A DNA stretch of 64,000 nucleotides from Methylorubrum populi (lineage in GTDB: Bacteria > Pseudomonadota > Alphaproteobacteria > Rhizobiales > Beijerinckiaceae): NCBI GenBank assembly GCA_036946625.1, contig JAQIIU010000002.1:1-64000 (forward strand), written 5' to 3'. Under the pieces are notes generated by a model. That model was given only the letters and a program-made list of their open reading frames with translations. It was not told the DNA's origin and made no database searches. Positions 54,786 through 63,512 of the stretch are shown here, one piece after another. The stretch's first letter is position 1. Every line of letters starts with the position of its first letter. Made by a program: the position numbers and the translations under genes.

Positions 54786-55655
54786 TTAACTGTCCTGTCC
54801 GGAAACAAGGGTCGCAATCACCGCATCCGCGTCGATCCGGCCCTTCAGCGCCTTCGCACCGCCATCCTGGAACTCGATCCAGCCTTCGTTGAAGCCATCG
54901 AGCATGTTGATCCGCGGCAGCGGGTATCTCATCCCTTGTGATCGGAAGAGCGTTTCCCAGCCGGAGCGGGACACGATCTCGACGCGAACCACTTTGCCGA
55001 GCGCGCGCCCGAAGGCCAAAGCGATGTCGTTCGGTGAGACACGACGCGGCCCCTCCAGTTCCACGACCCGCATCCCGCTCCAGCACTTCTGGATCAGGTC
55101 TGCCGCCACTCGCCCGACGTCTTTTGTAGCGACCATGGCAAACAATTTGTCAGCTGGCTGCAGGAAGCTGTGAATCACGCCAGCATCGCGCGCCGAAGGT
55201 AAATCCCAGAGCGCATTCTCGATGAACCAAGCAGGCCGCAGGATGGTAACGGGGATCCCGACGGTCGCCACCGCTTTCTCCAACATCGTGCGCTGAGACA
55301 GAAGATTGTCGCGAGAAGCATCACCGCCGATCGTCGAGAGGCAAAGCACCCGTTCCGGCTTTGCCGCCCTCAGAGCGCTCACAACGCTATCGATTACGCG
55401 TTGCGCTTCCGGGTAGCCAGGCGCCGGATCAAATTCAGACGGCGGCAGGATGAACACACCCTCGGCGCCCACGAACGCCTCGGCCAGCGCCTCCGCGTCC
55501 TCCATCTCGGCCAAGGCAACTTCACAACCTAGCGCCTCCCAAATTCGCGCCTTCGAGACATCGCGGACAACGGCTCGAACCGGTCTGCCGTTGCCCAGAA
55601 GGGTCCGGGCTAACTCTCCTCCAACCTTACCTGTGATGCCTGTGATGGCGTACAT
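54786..55655 (-). CDS. NmrA/SDR-like NAD(P)-binding protein
   Basis: A 289-residue atypical short-chain dehydrogenase of the NmrA/azoreductase-like group. N-terminal cofactor motif AITGITGKVGGELARTLL (TGxTGxxG), VRAVVRDVSKARIWEALGCEVALAEMEDAEALAEAF, VLCLSTIGGDASRDN, and TILRPAWFIENALWDLPSARDAGVIH. No classical Tyr-x-x-x-Lys; NmrA-type proteins are sensors or reductases. ATG 55655 begins the Rossmann strand. It is divergent from a LysR regulator with a perfect palindromic operator between them, so it is probably the regulated target. Confidence 0.88.
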   Translation of the reverse strand: MYAITGITGKVGGELARTLLGNGRPVRAVVRDVSKARIWEALGCEVALAEMEDAEALAEAFVGAEGVFILPPSEFDPAPGYPEAQRVIDSVVSALRAAKPERVLCLSTIGGDASRDNLLSQRTMLEKAVATVGIPVTILRPAWFIENALWDLPSARDAGVIHSFLQPADKLFAMVATKDVGRVAADLIQKCWSGMRVVELEGPRRVSPNDIALAFGRALGKVVRVEIVSRSGWETLFRSQGMRYPLPRINMLDGFNEGWIEFQDGGAKALKGRIDADAVIATLVSGQDS

Positions 55656-55762
55656 ATTCGCTCCCCGAAGGCTCGGCTGTGGTTGGGTCAAGACGCTCGA
55701 TCGAGGCCAAGACCTTGACCGACCCATGCTCTAACCGAGCCGAGAGCATTGCCGACAGTGCT

Positions 55763-55789
55763 ATAATGTCATAAGATTGGTGACATTAT
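55763..55789. promoter_or_regulatory. Perfect 9-9-9 palindrome, probable LysR operator
   Basis: ATAATGTCA, 9-bp spacer TAAGATTGG, TGACATTAT, in the divergent NmrA/LysR intergenic region, 16 bp before the LysR start. Long dyads in this position are typical LTTR recognition sites controlling both genes. Confidence 0.7.
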
Positions 55790-55805
55790 CGCAACGAGTT
55801 GGGCA

Positions 55806-56729
55806 ATGGCGTTCGACGGTCGAGTTATTTCGAATGTTAGCGTGCTCGCGGCTATTGTAGAGGCTGGAAGCTTCTCCCGCGCGGGAGAGGCTCTGGGAAT
55901 GTCTCGCTCTGGCGTTAGTCGAGCGGTGGGCCGCCTCGAAGCGCGATTGGGCGTTCAATTGCTGGATCGAACGACGCGCGTCGTGGCGCTCACCGACGAG
56001 GGTCGGCGATTTTACTCTAACGTCGCTCCTCTGCTCATCGGTATAGATGAGGCCGTGACAGCAACCTCCGACGCTGCCGTGTCAGTCCGAGGGCGCCTGC
56101 GTGTCAACGTCGACGCGTTCTTTTCAAGCCTTCTACTCGCGCCTATCATCGGCGACTTCCTGAACGACCATCCCGAGCTGACGCTGGACATCGTTGCGCG
56201 GGATCATCTAGGTGACCTGATCAGCGATTGCTTCGATGTTGCAGTTCGGTTTGGCACCCCGCCAGACTCCTCCTTGATAGCTCGGAAGCTGCTGGAAACC
56301 CGCACGATCACAGTTGCATCCCCCTCCTATCTTTCACGCTGCGAGAGACCTTCTACTCCGAATGATCTCCCGAACCATTCGTGCATCCAGGTAAGGGACT
56401 CGCTCACGGGCCAGCCAATCGAGTATTGGCAATTCACACGGGGAAAAGATGTCGAGCGCGTAAGTGTTCCTGGCCGACTAATGGTCGCCGATTTCGGTAC
56501 TATGATTGGCGCATGCGTTTCGGGCGTTGGCATAGCTCGTGTGAAGGCGATAGGGGTGAGCTCATTGATTGAACGAGGCGCTCTCGTCGAGCTTCTGCCA
56601 AACTGGCTTGGCGAGAGCTTTTCACTATTTGCGCTCTACACTCCACGCAATCTGCCGCCCGCGAAGGTCGCGGCATTCGTCAAGTTCTTGATCAAACGCG
56701 CAGGGAAAACAGAAGTTCATAAAACGTAA
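55806..56729 (+). CDS. LysR-family transcriptional regulator
   Basis: A 307-residue LTTR of the DsdC/AaeR-like subgroup. HTH: SVLAAIVEAGSFSRAGEALGMSRSGVSRAVGRLEARLGVQLLDRTTRVVALTDEGRRFY (about residues 12-70), then the effector domain from GRLRVNVDAFFSSLLLAPIIGDFL. Start ATG 55806 follows the operator closely. It probably regulates the divergent NAD(P)-binding gene. Codon use is less GC-biased than in core genes, as for its neighbours. Confidence 0.93.
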   Translation: MAFDGRVISNVSVLAAIVEAGSFSRAGEALGMSRSGVSRAVGRLEARLGVQLLDRTTRVVALTDEGRRFYSNVAPLLIGIDEAVTATSDAAVSVRGRLRVNVDAFFSSLLLAPIIGDFLNDHPELTLDIVARDHLGDLISDCFDVAVRFGTPPDSSLIARKLLETRTITVASPSYLSRCERPSTPNDLPNHSCIQVRDSLTGQPIEYWQFTRGKDVERVSVPGRLMVADFGTMIGACVSGVGIARVKAIGVSSLIERGALVELLPNWLGESFSLFALYTPRNLPPAKVAAFVKFLIKRAGKTEVHKT

Positions 56730-56800
56730 GGCGAGACCCGCGCGTATGTCGCGTCTGCCAGAAACCGAAACGTAATATCTCTTCATGTTATTCATTTGGC

Positions 56801-56826
56801 ATATCACTATATTGTAATAGTGATAT
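56801..56826. terminator. AT-rich hairpin after the LysR gene
   Basis: ATATCACTAT, 6-nt loop ATTGTA, ATAGTGATAT: a perfect 10-bp stem in a locally AT-rich patch about 70 bp past the LysR stop. It could be a terminator stem (no clear T run) or an operator left from a lost gene. Confidence 0.4.
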
Positions 56827-56950
56827 GAAATTTGTTCTCTGATCATGGAGCCCATCAGAAATCGGCGATAGGTCGCGCGACGATGTTGCGTTATTCCTAA
56901 TACAGCGTTATCGACCGCGGTGAACTCCAGTTGATTGCCCTCACCGGGTG

Positions 56951-58211
56951 GCTCTCCGTCGGGTTTGATGGATCAGGCTGCGAGGAGGAAGCGACGGCGC
57001 AGCAGGGCGAATTTGTCGCGGTCGTACATGGCGCGCTTGAGCATCTTAAGCCGGTTGACCTGTCCCTCGGCCTGCCCGCCGCCCCAGGGCAGCCAAAGGC
57101 CAGCGTGGACCGCGGGCGCATCCTGATGCAAACTGTCGGCGAAGCCCTCGACCACCCGCACGCCGCAGGCGCGGGCCTCGCCCAACCACGCATCGAAGGC
57201 GGTGATGATACCGGGCACGGCTTACGCGCCGCCGCAGCGACCACGCAAGATCCGGCAGAACCGACGGGCGCGCTCAACGACCCGGGCCGCCTCCTTATCC
57301 TGCACCACGCGCGCGACCGCCGCTGCGGCGCCGGTGTCGAGATCGTTCGGCTCGCACAGGAGATGCCAGGACAACTGCTTCAGGCGCGGGTGGACGCGGA
57401 CGAGTCAGCGCTCGACCATCTGCCGGGTGTTGGGCAGGAGGTGCCGCCGGTCGGCGACCTCACGGCCTCGGGCGCGCTCAGCGCGGTGGCGCGGGCGTAC
57501 TCGGTCGAGCGGTCGCGCACCACGAGCCGGACCTATGGCTCGCTGCGGAGCCAGGCGGCCCAGGTCCCGGCCGAACGGTCGGGCTGCAGTGCGAGGGGCC
57601 TGCGGCGTCCGAGGTCCACGCCGATGGTGGCGTAGGTCCGGCCGTTGCGCAACGCCCAGTCGTCGACGCCGACGACGTGCGGTGGGCCGGCGTCAGGCAG
57701 CGGTAGCTCCCGGATCGCCCGCAGCAGGGTGGTAGCGCCGGTCGGCATGACCAGATGCGTGAGCAGTCGTGCGGCGGGCAGCCCACCGAGGGCGGGACCG
57801 GTCGTGGTGTGCGCCCGGGCGAGGCGGCGCGTGCGCTGGGCGTGGTGGGCGAGCAGCTTCGGAAACCGCTCGGCGAAGGTGCGGCGGGGCAGGCCGGTTC
57901 GCGGCATTAGAAGCGCCGGACGGTCAACTGCAGCTGAACGACCTTGCCGCTGGCCGGCAGGTCAGCGGTCCGTCGCTTATACCGGCTATGGACCGAGGTG
58001 CTCAGGGTCCGGCACATTGGGCATCGGGCGTGATCGTGCCGAGCCTGGGCGACGACGATCAGGCCGGCGGGCCATCGCGCGCGACACGGACGAGGCGGCA
58101 GCCGGGCAGAGGGCAGAGGGCAGAGCAGGTCATGCCTCGATCTGGTCCTGGCGACGACCTTCGCCACGAGCCAGCCGTCACGTCGACCGTTCCACCAAAC
58201 CCGACGGAGAG
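56951..58211 (-). mobile_element. Decayed ISL3-family insertion sequence
   Basis: Inverted ends CTCTCCGTCGGGTTTGATGG near 56952 and CCACCAAACCCGACGGAGAG near 58192-58211 (two mismatches), enclosing fragments of an ISL3 transposase on the minus strand. Size about 1.26 kb. No clear 8-bp target duplication is seen. It separates the regulator cluster from the sulfur locus. Confidence 0.7.
56973..58167 (-). pseudogene. ISL3-family transposase, multiply frameshifted
   Basis: Pieces in different frames, in the right order: a zinc-finger-like CPMCRTLSTSVHSRYKRRTADLP followed by VVQLQLTVRRF; RRTFAERFPKLL and LLRAIRELPLPDAGPPHVVG, then VDDWALRNGRTYATIGVDLGRRRPLALQPDRSAGTWAAWL (catalytic Asp region); and the C-terminal AFDAWLGEARACGVRVVEGF with EGQVNRLKMLKRAMYDRDKFALLRRRFL. 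At least three shifts make it inactive. Confidence 0.75.
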
Positions 58212-58514
58212 AACACTCAAAGGGGCCGGCTCAAGCGGCGCAGCACCGGTCGGCGCTGACCCGAGACGCCGTACCGGCGGGCGCTGCGCCATCGCTTTCC
58301 CCGACCGCTCTGCAACCAGCGTTGGCACGTCGAGAGTGGCTTCAGCCAGCACAAAGCGCCAACCTCGGATCGGCGCTCACCGCGCGCGACACCCCGTCCC
58401 AACGCCGCGAACTCGTCTCGTGTGCTGATCCCCAACCTCATGCGCCTCGCCGAAACTGCATGAGCCCTTCAACAGAGCATATCGAGCTCTGAAATGGGGA
58501 ACTGAGGGCGAGGC
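58212..58514. other. Intergenic region with no gene seen
   Basis: About 300 bp between the ISL3 relic and the persulfide dioxygenase stop. Frames here are Arg-rich shadows. No repeat or hairpin of note. Confidence 0.3.
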
Positions 58515-59417
58515 TCAGGCGACGACGGACGTGAAGCGATTGAGCGGCACCTTCAGGAACGCGGTGCCGCAGCCCTCTTCGCCGGGCAGCCGGCCGCCGC
58601 GGATGTTGACTTGAAGGGCGGCCAGCATGAGGTCCGGCAGCGGCAGGGTGCGATCCCGCTCGCGGCGGGCGGCGACGAACGTCTCTTCGTCGATGCCGTC
58701 GCGGACGTGAACGTTGGCGCGGCGCTGCTCGGCGACGGTCGATCGGCCGAGGGGCTCCCGTCCGTCCTTCCCGTAATCGTGGCCCACATAGGTGACCGTT
58801 TCCGGAGGCAGGTCGAGGATCGCGCGGATGGAGCGCCACAGCGCGGCCGCATCGCCGCCCGGGAAATCGGCGCGGCTCGTGCCGCTGTCGGGCATCATCA
58901 GCGTGTCGTGGACGAAGGCGGCGTCTCCGATCAGGTAGCTGACCGAGGCGAGCGTATGGCCGGGCGACAGGCTGACATGGGCCTCGAGCTCGCCGATGCG
59001 GAAGCGCTCGCCGTCCGCGAACAGGTGGTCCCACTGGCTGCCGTCGACGGGCAGATCGGGCAGGCAGTAGATCTCCCGCCACAGCTTCTGGACGCGGACG
59101 ATCTCGGCGCCGATCGCCGTGCGGGCGCCCGTCCTGCCGGCGAGATACGGGACGGCCGAGAAGTGATCGGCATGAGGGTGCGTATCGAGAACCCACTCGA
59201 CCTCGAGCTTTCGCGAACGGACATGGTCGAGGAGGCGATCCGCGTTCGCGGTCGAGGTGACGCCGGCGCGCGGATCGAAGTCCAGCACCGGATCGATCAC
59301 CGCGGCGGCGCGGGTCGCCTCGTCGGCGACGACGTACTGGAAGCTGCCGGTCCGGTCGTCGTGCAGCGAGGCGACGGTCATTCCCTGGTGGCGATGTTCG
59401 AGCATGTCGATCTCCAT
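58515..59417 (-). CDS. MBL-fold persulfide dioxygenase-like protein
   Basis: A 300-residue metallo-beta-lactamase-fold enzyme of the ETHE1/Blh group that oxidises glutathione persulfide to sulfite in characterised members. Metal-binding motifs are THPHADHFSA (H-x-H-x-D-H), SLSPGHTLASVSYL, FVHDTLMMPDSGTSRADFPGGDAAALWRSI and TYVGHDYGKDGREP. The SGTSRADFPGGD segment marks the persulfide dioxygenase subfamily. Catalysis in the cytoplasm with mononuclear iron is expected. It is the last gene of a minus-strand sulfur operon with the SQR-type fusion and transporters; the 88-bp gap to the TauE gene suggests read-through. Confidence 0.9.
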   Translation of the reverse strand: MEIDMLEHRHQGMTVASLHDDRTGSFQYVVADEATRAAAVIDPVLDFDPRAGVTSTANADRLLDHVRSRKLEVEWVLDTHPHADHFSAVPYLAGRTGARTAIGAEIVRVQKLWREIYCLPDLPVDGSQWDHLFADGERFRIGELEAHVSLSPGHTLASVSYLIGDAAFVHDTLMMPDSGTSRADFPGGDAAALWRSIRAILDLPPETVTYVGHDYGKDGREPLGRSTVAEQRRANVHVRDGIDEETFVAARRERDRTLPLPDLMLAALQVNIRGGRLPGEEGCGTAFLKVPLNRFTSVVA

Positions 59418-59505
59418 GATGGTCGTCGGCGGGCGCGGGACGGGCCGACGAGGATCGGCGGCGCCCCGGTCGCGGCGGGAGGGGAGAGGCGGTCCCGTCG
59501 CATGG

Positions 59506-60288
59506 TCAGAGCGCCGAAGCGCTGCTCCAGAGCATGTAGCCGGCGACCGCGAAGATCAGGATCGCGAAGACGGTGGTGAGCGCCCCCCGGCTCTCCGACA
59601 GGCGCCGGGACGCGATCGCTCCCAGGAGGCCGCCCGCGACGCCGCCCGCGACGAAGACGCCGGCGAGCGGCCAGTCCACGAGGCCGGAACGGGCGTAGTT
59701 CAGGGCGGTCGCCAGGCCGAAGGCCGCGACCGCGATCAGCGACGTGCCGACCGCATGGAGCATCGGCATCCGGGTCGCCGCGACCAGGCCCGGCACGACG
59801 AGAAAGCCGCCGCCGATGCCGAAGAAGCCCGAGAACAGCCCGGTGACGGTGCCGAAGCCGAGCACTCGCGGAGCGTTCTCGCGATCGCACCGCGCACCGG
59901 GAACGCCCTCCGCCTCGCGCCTGCGCAGCATCAGCACGCCGACCAGAACCATGACGAGCGCGAACAGGAACAGGAGCCGCGTCCCGTCGAACGCCTTGCC
60001 CGCGGTCGAGCCGGCGAGCGCGCCGACGACGCCGGCGGCGGCATACATCGCCCCGCACCGCCATTCGACGGTTCCGGCGCGGGCGTGGCCGATCAGTCCC
60101 GTGGTGGCGTTGACCGCGACCGCGAAGGCGCTGGTGCCGATCGCCGCGTGCGCGCTCGGCACGCCGACGAGGTAGACCATCAGCGGCACGGCGAGGATCG
60201 AGCCGCCGCCGCCGACCAGCCCCAGCGTGAAGCCGACCACCGCGCCGGACACGCCGCCGAGCAGGTACTGGGCCGGTTCGAGGGTCAC
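59506..60288 (-). CDS. TauE/SafE-family sulfite/anion exporter
   Basis: A 260-residue inner-membrane permease with about eight hydrophobic segments. Two internally repeated motifs typical of TauE/SafE are GFTLGLVGGGGSILAVPLMVYLVGVPSAHAAIGTSAFAVAVNA and GLFSGFFGIGGGFLVVPGLVAATRMPMLHAVGTSLIAVAA. The start is GTG 60288, overlapping the stop of the SQR fusion gene (GTGA). Upstream in-frame codons lie inside that gene and are not part of it. It probably exports sulfite or a related oxyanion made by sulfide oxidation. Confidence 0.9.
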   Translation of the reverse strand: MTLEPAQYLLGGVSGAVVGFTLGLVGGGGSILAVPLMVYLVGVPSAHAAIGTSAFAVAVNATTGLIGHARAGTVEWRCGAMYAAAGVVGALAGSTAGKAFDGTRLLFLFALVMVLVGVLMLRRREAEGVPGARCDRENAPRVLGFGTVTGLFSGFFGIGGGFLVVPGLVAATRMPMLHAVGTSLIAVAAFGLATALNYARSGLVDWPLAGVFVAGGVAGGLLGAIASRRLSESRGALTTVFAILIFAVAGYMLWSSASAL

Positions 60289-61937
60289 GCGGCGCCGATC
60301 CGATGCGGCCGGGCCAGCGGTTCGCGGCCCTTGAGCATGGCGTGCCAATAGAGCGTCGGCAGCACGCGCTCCTTCAGCCACCAGGCCGCCCTGCTCGGGC
60401 GCGTGCCGTCCAGCAGCCACGCCGGGAAACTCGGCAGCAGCTTGCCGCCGTAACCGAACTCGGCGAGCACGATCCTGCCCCGCTCCACGGTGAGCGGGCA
60501 CGAGCCGTAGCCGTCATAGTCGGCGACCGGCGGCTTGCCGTCGAGCGCGGCCAGCACGTTGACCGCCACCACCGGCGCCTGCTTGCGCGCCGCCGCGGCC
60601 GTCTTCGCGTTGCCGGTGCCGGCCGCGTCGCCCAGGGCGAAGACGTTCCGGTGGCGCTTGTGACGCAGCGTGGCCTCGTCGACGTCGACATAGCCGCCGG
60701 GCGCCGCAAGGGAACTGGTCGCCACCACGTCGTGCGAGACCTGCGGGGGCACGACGTGGAGCATGTCGAACCCGAGCTCGATCCGCTCGGACGCGCCGTC
60801 GGTCTTTCGCTCGAAGGTGGCGATCCGGCGGTCGCCGTCGACCGCGACCAGATTGGACTGAAGCCGGAGGTCGATCCCGTAGCGCTCGACATACGCCATC
60901 AGCGCCGGGACGTAGGCCGAAACGCCGAACAGGGCGGCGCCGGCGTTGTGGAACTCGACGTCGATCGCGGGCAGGACGCCGGCATCGCGCCAGATGTCGC
61001 AGGAGAGATACAGGGCCTTCTGCGGGGCGCCCGCGCATTTGATCGGCATGGGGGGCTGCGAGAACAGGGCACGGCCCTGCCGCAGCTGCCTGACCAGTCG
61101 GAAGGTGTAGGGCGCGAGATCGTAGCGATAGTTGGACGTGACGCCGGCCCGCCCGAGGGTCTCGGCGAGCCCCGCGATCTTTTCCCATGCGAGGCGCAGG
61201 CCCGGCGCCACGACGAGGACGCGGTAGGCGAGCAGGCCGCCGTCGTCGAGCTCGACGGCATTGCGTTCGGGATCGAAGCGCGTGGCCGCCGCCTGGAACC
61301 ACTCGACGCCCTTCGGCATCACCGCGGCTTCGTCCCTGCGCGTCTGCTCGGCCGTGAAGACGCCGGCCCCCACCATCGTCCAGCCGGGCTGGTAGAAGTG
61401 GTCCCTGGCCGGATCGACGATCGCGATCGTGACCCTGGCGTCGCGCTTCAGGACGCTCGCCGCGGTGGCGATGCCGGCCGCGCCGCCCCCGACGACGACG
61501 ACGTCGTAGGTCCTGCCGCGCGGCCGCGCCCGGCGCCGGAGCGCCGGCTCGAGCGCGGCGATGTCGTGACCGGCGGCCGACGCCCTTCGGACCAGCGTGG
61601 CGGCATCGTCCCTGCCGGCCCGGGCGAGCGCCCAGAGCGTCGTCGACCGCGCGCCGCTGCGGCAGAAGGCGAGAACGGGTCCCGGCAGCGTGTCGAGCGC
61701 CCGCGCCATCGCGTCGGCGTCGGTCGCCTTGCCGGGTTCGATCGGGATGTGGGCGAAGGCGAGACCGTGACGCTCGGCCTCGGCCCGGATGGCCGCGGCG
61801 GTCGGCTGCCCGGCCTCCTCCCCGTCCGGACGGTTCGAGATGATCGAGCGATAGCCCTCGCGCGCCGCCCGCGCGATGTCGCCGAGGCCGGGCTGCGGCG
61901 AGACGGAGAGGCGGTCATCCAGCCGCTTGAAGGTCAT
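60285..61937 (-). CDS. DUF442 phosphatase-like/sulfide:quinone oxidoreductase fusion
   Basis: A 550-residue two-domain protein. Residues about 1-110 are the beta-lactamase-hydrolase-like DUF442 domain (TFKRLDDRLSVSPQPGLGDIARAAREGYRSIISNRPDGEEAGQPT) with the Cys-x5-Arg motif in FCRSGARS. Residues about 140-550 are an FAD-dependent SQR-like oxidoreductase: VVVVGGGAAGIATAASVLKR, HFYQPGWTMVGAG, then MPIKCAGAPQKALYLSCDIWR with Cys residues, FALGDAAGTGNAKTAAAARKQAPVVAVNVL and YDGYGSCPLTV. SQR oxidises sulfide to persulfide/polysulfide and reduces ubiquinone at the membrane. The N-terminal domain may handle the sulfur product. ATG 61937 is chosen by family start; it overlaps the upstream YeeE gene by 23 bp. 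Confidence 0.9.
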   Translation of the reverse strand: MTFKRLDDRLSVSPQPGLGDIARAAREGYRSIISNRPDGEEAGQPTAAAIRAEAERHGLAFAHIPIEPGKATDADAMARALDTLPGPVLAFCRSGARSTTLWALARAGRDDAATLVRRASAAGHDIAALEPALRRRARPRGRTYDVVVVGGGAAGIATAASVLKRDARVTIAIVDPARDHFYQPGWTMVGAGVFTAEQTRRDEAAVMPKGVEWFQAAATRFDPERNAVELDDGGLLAYRVLVVAPGLRLAWEKIAGLAETLGRAGVTSNYRYDLAPYTFRLVRQLRQGRALFSQPPMPIKCAGAPQKALYLSCDIWRDAGVLPAIDVEFHNAGAALFGVSAYVPALMAYVERYGIDLRLQSNLVAVDGDRRIATFERKTDGASERIELGFDMLHVVPPQVSHDVVATSSLAAPGGYVDVDEATLRHKRHRNVFALGDAAGTGNAKTAAAARKQAPVVAVNVLAALDGKPPVADYDGYGSCPLTVERGRIVLAEFGYGGKLLPSFPAWLLDGTRPSRAAWWLKERVLPTLYWHAMLKGREPLARPHRIGAA

Positions 61938-62376
61938 GCCGCGTCTCCTCTTGCCTGGTCCGGGGCTCCGGCAGCAGGCGGAACAGGCCGAATCCCGCCG
62001 CCATGCCGAGGCAGAAGACCGCCGCGGGGACGGGACGGATCGCCAGCGCCGCGATCGCGGGTCCGGGACACAGGCCCGCCAGCCCCCAGCCGGCGCCGAA
62101 CAGCGCCGCACCCGCGATCAGGCGCGCGTCGACCGGCGTCGTCGCCGGCAGGTGGAACTCCGCCGCCGCCACGGGACGGGACCGGCGCCGGACGATCGCC
62201 CAGGCGAGCGCCATCGGCACGAGCGCGCCGCCCATGACGAAGGCCAGCGTCGGGTCCCATGCGCCGCCGACGTCGAGAAAGGCGCGGACCCGCGCGGGAT
62301 CGATCATTCCAGAGATCGCGAGGCCGGCTCCGAAGAGGATGCCGCTCGCGAGCGACACGATCGTCTGCCGCATCAT
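61915..62376 (-). CDS. YeeE/YedE-family half-transporter (second gene)
   Basis: A 153-residue membrane protein with about four hydrophobic segments: MRQTIVSLASGILFGAGLAISGMIDPARVRAFLDVGGAWDPTLAFVMGGAL...ALFGAGWGLAGLCPGPAIAALA. The GLCPGPA motif carries the Cys used in thiosulfate/sulfur transport by YeeE-type proteins. It overlaps both neighbours (ATGA with the upstream half, 23 bp with the SQR fusion). Together with the preceding gene it should form a split YeeE/YedE transporter importing reduced sulfur. Confidence 0.88.
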   Translation of the reverse strand: MMRQTIVSLASGILFGAGLAISGMIDPARVRAFLDVGGAWDPTLAFVMGGALVPMALAWAIVRRRSRPVAAAEFHLPATTPVDARLIAGAALFGAGWGLAGLCPGPAIAALAIRPVPAAVFCLGMAAGFGLFRLLPEPRTRQEETRHDLQAAG

Positions 62377-62810
62377 GCCGGCCACCCGGCGATCCGGAGC
62401 AGCGTCACGGTGGCGATCCCCGTCGCCATGAAGACGGCCGTCGCGGCCAGCGAGCGCGGCGACAGGCGCGCCATGCCGACCACGCCGTGTCCGCTGGTGC
62501 AGCCGGAGCCGAGGCGCGTGCCGAAGCCGACGACGAGCCCGGCGAGCGCCAGCAGGAGCAGCGAGCCCGGAAAGCGGGCCTGGACACCGCCGGCCGCGGC
62601 GATCAGGGCCGCGCCGAGCGGCAGGCCGGCCACGAAGGCGGCGGCGACGGCGCGTGGCGCGCCGTTCCGCGAAATCCCGGCCGCCCGCGCGAACAGGCCG
62701 CTGCAACCGGCGACGTGGCCGTTGCCGAGCAGCATCAACGCCGCCGCGACGCCGATCGTCAGTCCGCCGCCCAGGGCGGTGAGCGGCGTACCTGCGAACG
62801 TCTCGGTCAT
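62373..62810 (-). CDS. YeeE/YedE-family half-transporter (first gene)
   Basis: A 145-residue membrane protein: MTETFAGTPLTALGGGLTIGVAAALMLLGNGHVAGCSGLFARA, then LVVGFGTRLGSGCTSGHGVVGMARLSPRSLAATAVFMATGIATVTLL. The GCSGLF and GSGCTSGHG motifs contain the conserved Cys residues of the YeeE/YedE pore. First gene of the minus-strand sulfur operon, with its promoter in the 62811-62891 intergenic region shared with the divergent peroxiredoxin gene. Confidence 0.9.
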   Translation of the reverse strand: MTETFAGTPLTALGGGLTIGVAAALMLLGNGHVAGCSGLFARAAGISRNGAPRAVAAAFVAGLPLGAALIAAAGGVQARFPGSLLLLALAGLVVGFGTRLGSGCTSGHGVVGMARLSPRSLAATAVFMATGIATVTLLRIAGWPA

Positions 62811-62824
62811 GCCGCGACTCCATG

Positions 62825-62857
62825 AATACATACTTAGCATATGTCTGTATACGTATT
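62825..62857. promoter_or_regulatory. Imperfect dyad in the divergent sulfur-locus promoter
   Basis: AATACATAC ... GTATACGTATT, an AT-rich inverted repeat in the short gap between the YeeE operon and the peroxiredoxin gene. ArsR-type repressors bind such imperfect 12-2-12-like dyads, so this is the likely operator of the locus's ArsR regulator. Confidence 0.55.
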
Positions 62858-62891
62858 GCGTCAAGCGCCGGGCGCTGTCATGTTCCGGTGC

Positions 62892-63512
62892 ATGATCGAG
62901 ATCGACATCCCGCCGCGCCCCCTTCGGATCGGCGACGCGGCGCCGAACTTCGCGGCCCGGACCACGCGGGGAGACACGAGCCTCGATCGGTTCCGGGGGA
63001 ACTGGCTGGTGTTCTTCTCTCACCCCGCGGACTTCACGCCGGTCTGCACGAGCGAGTTCATCGCGCTTGCCAAGGCGGCTCCGCGCTTCGAGGAAATCGG
63101 GTGCGCGCTGCTGGGCCTGTCCGTCGACAGTCTCTATTCGCACGTGGCCTGGATGCGGGCGATCCGGGAGCTCGCGGGGGTCGACGTGCCGTTTCCCGTG
63201 ATCGAGGACCCGTCGATGGCGATCGGACGGGCCTATGGAATGCTGGACGCCGGCGCGACCGACTCCTCGGCGATCCGCGCGACCTACTTCATCGACCCCG
63301 AGGGCATCATCCGGGCGAACAGCTGGTATCCGATGAATGTCGGACGCTCGGTCGACGAGATGCTGCGGACGGTGACGGCGCTTCGGCGCGTCGCCGACGG
63401 CAGGGCGATGACGCCCGCCGACTGGCGGCCGGGTGACGACGTCCTCCTGCCGCCCGAGCTTCCGGCCGACGGGGCGGCCGACTGGTTCCACCGGCTGAGG
63501 CCCGACGTATGA
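62892..63512 (+). CDS. Peroxiredoxin, 1-Cys/Prx6-like
   Basis: A 206-residue AhpC/TSA-family thiol peroxidase. The peroxidatic Cys lies in FSHPADFTPVCTSEF, with DPSMAIGRAYGML, RATYFIDPEGIIRANSWYPMNVGRSVDEMLR and a C-terminal Prx6-type extension (WRPGDDVLLPPELPADGAADW). Start ATG 62892 (MIEIDIPPRPLRIGDAAPNF) is preferred because upstream ATGs (62841, 62880) would run the gene through the operator-like dyad. It would remove peroxides, and perhaps persulfides, generated during sulfide stress. Coupled to the ArsR gene by ATGA. Confidence 0.9.
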   Translation: MIEIDIPPRPLRIGDAAPNFAARTTRGDTSLDRFRGNWLVFFSHPADFTPVCTSEFIALAKAAPRFEEIGCALLGLSVDSLYSHVAWMRAIRELAGVDVPFPVIEDPSMAIGRAYGMLDAGATDSSAIRATYFIDPEGIIRANSWYPMNVGRSVDEMLRTVTALRRVADGRAMTPADWRPGDDVLLPPELPADGAADWFHRLRPDV

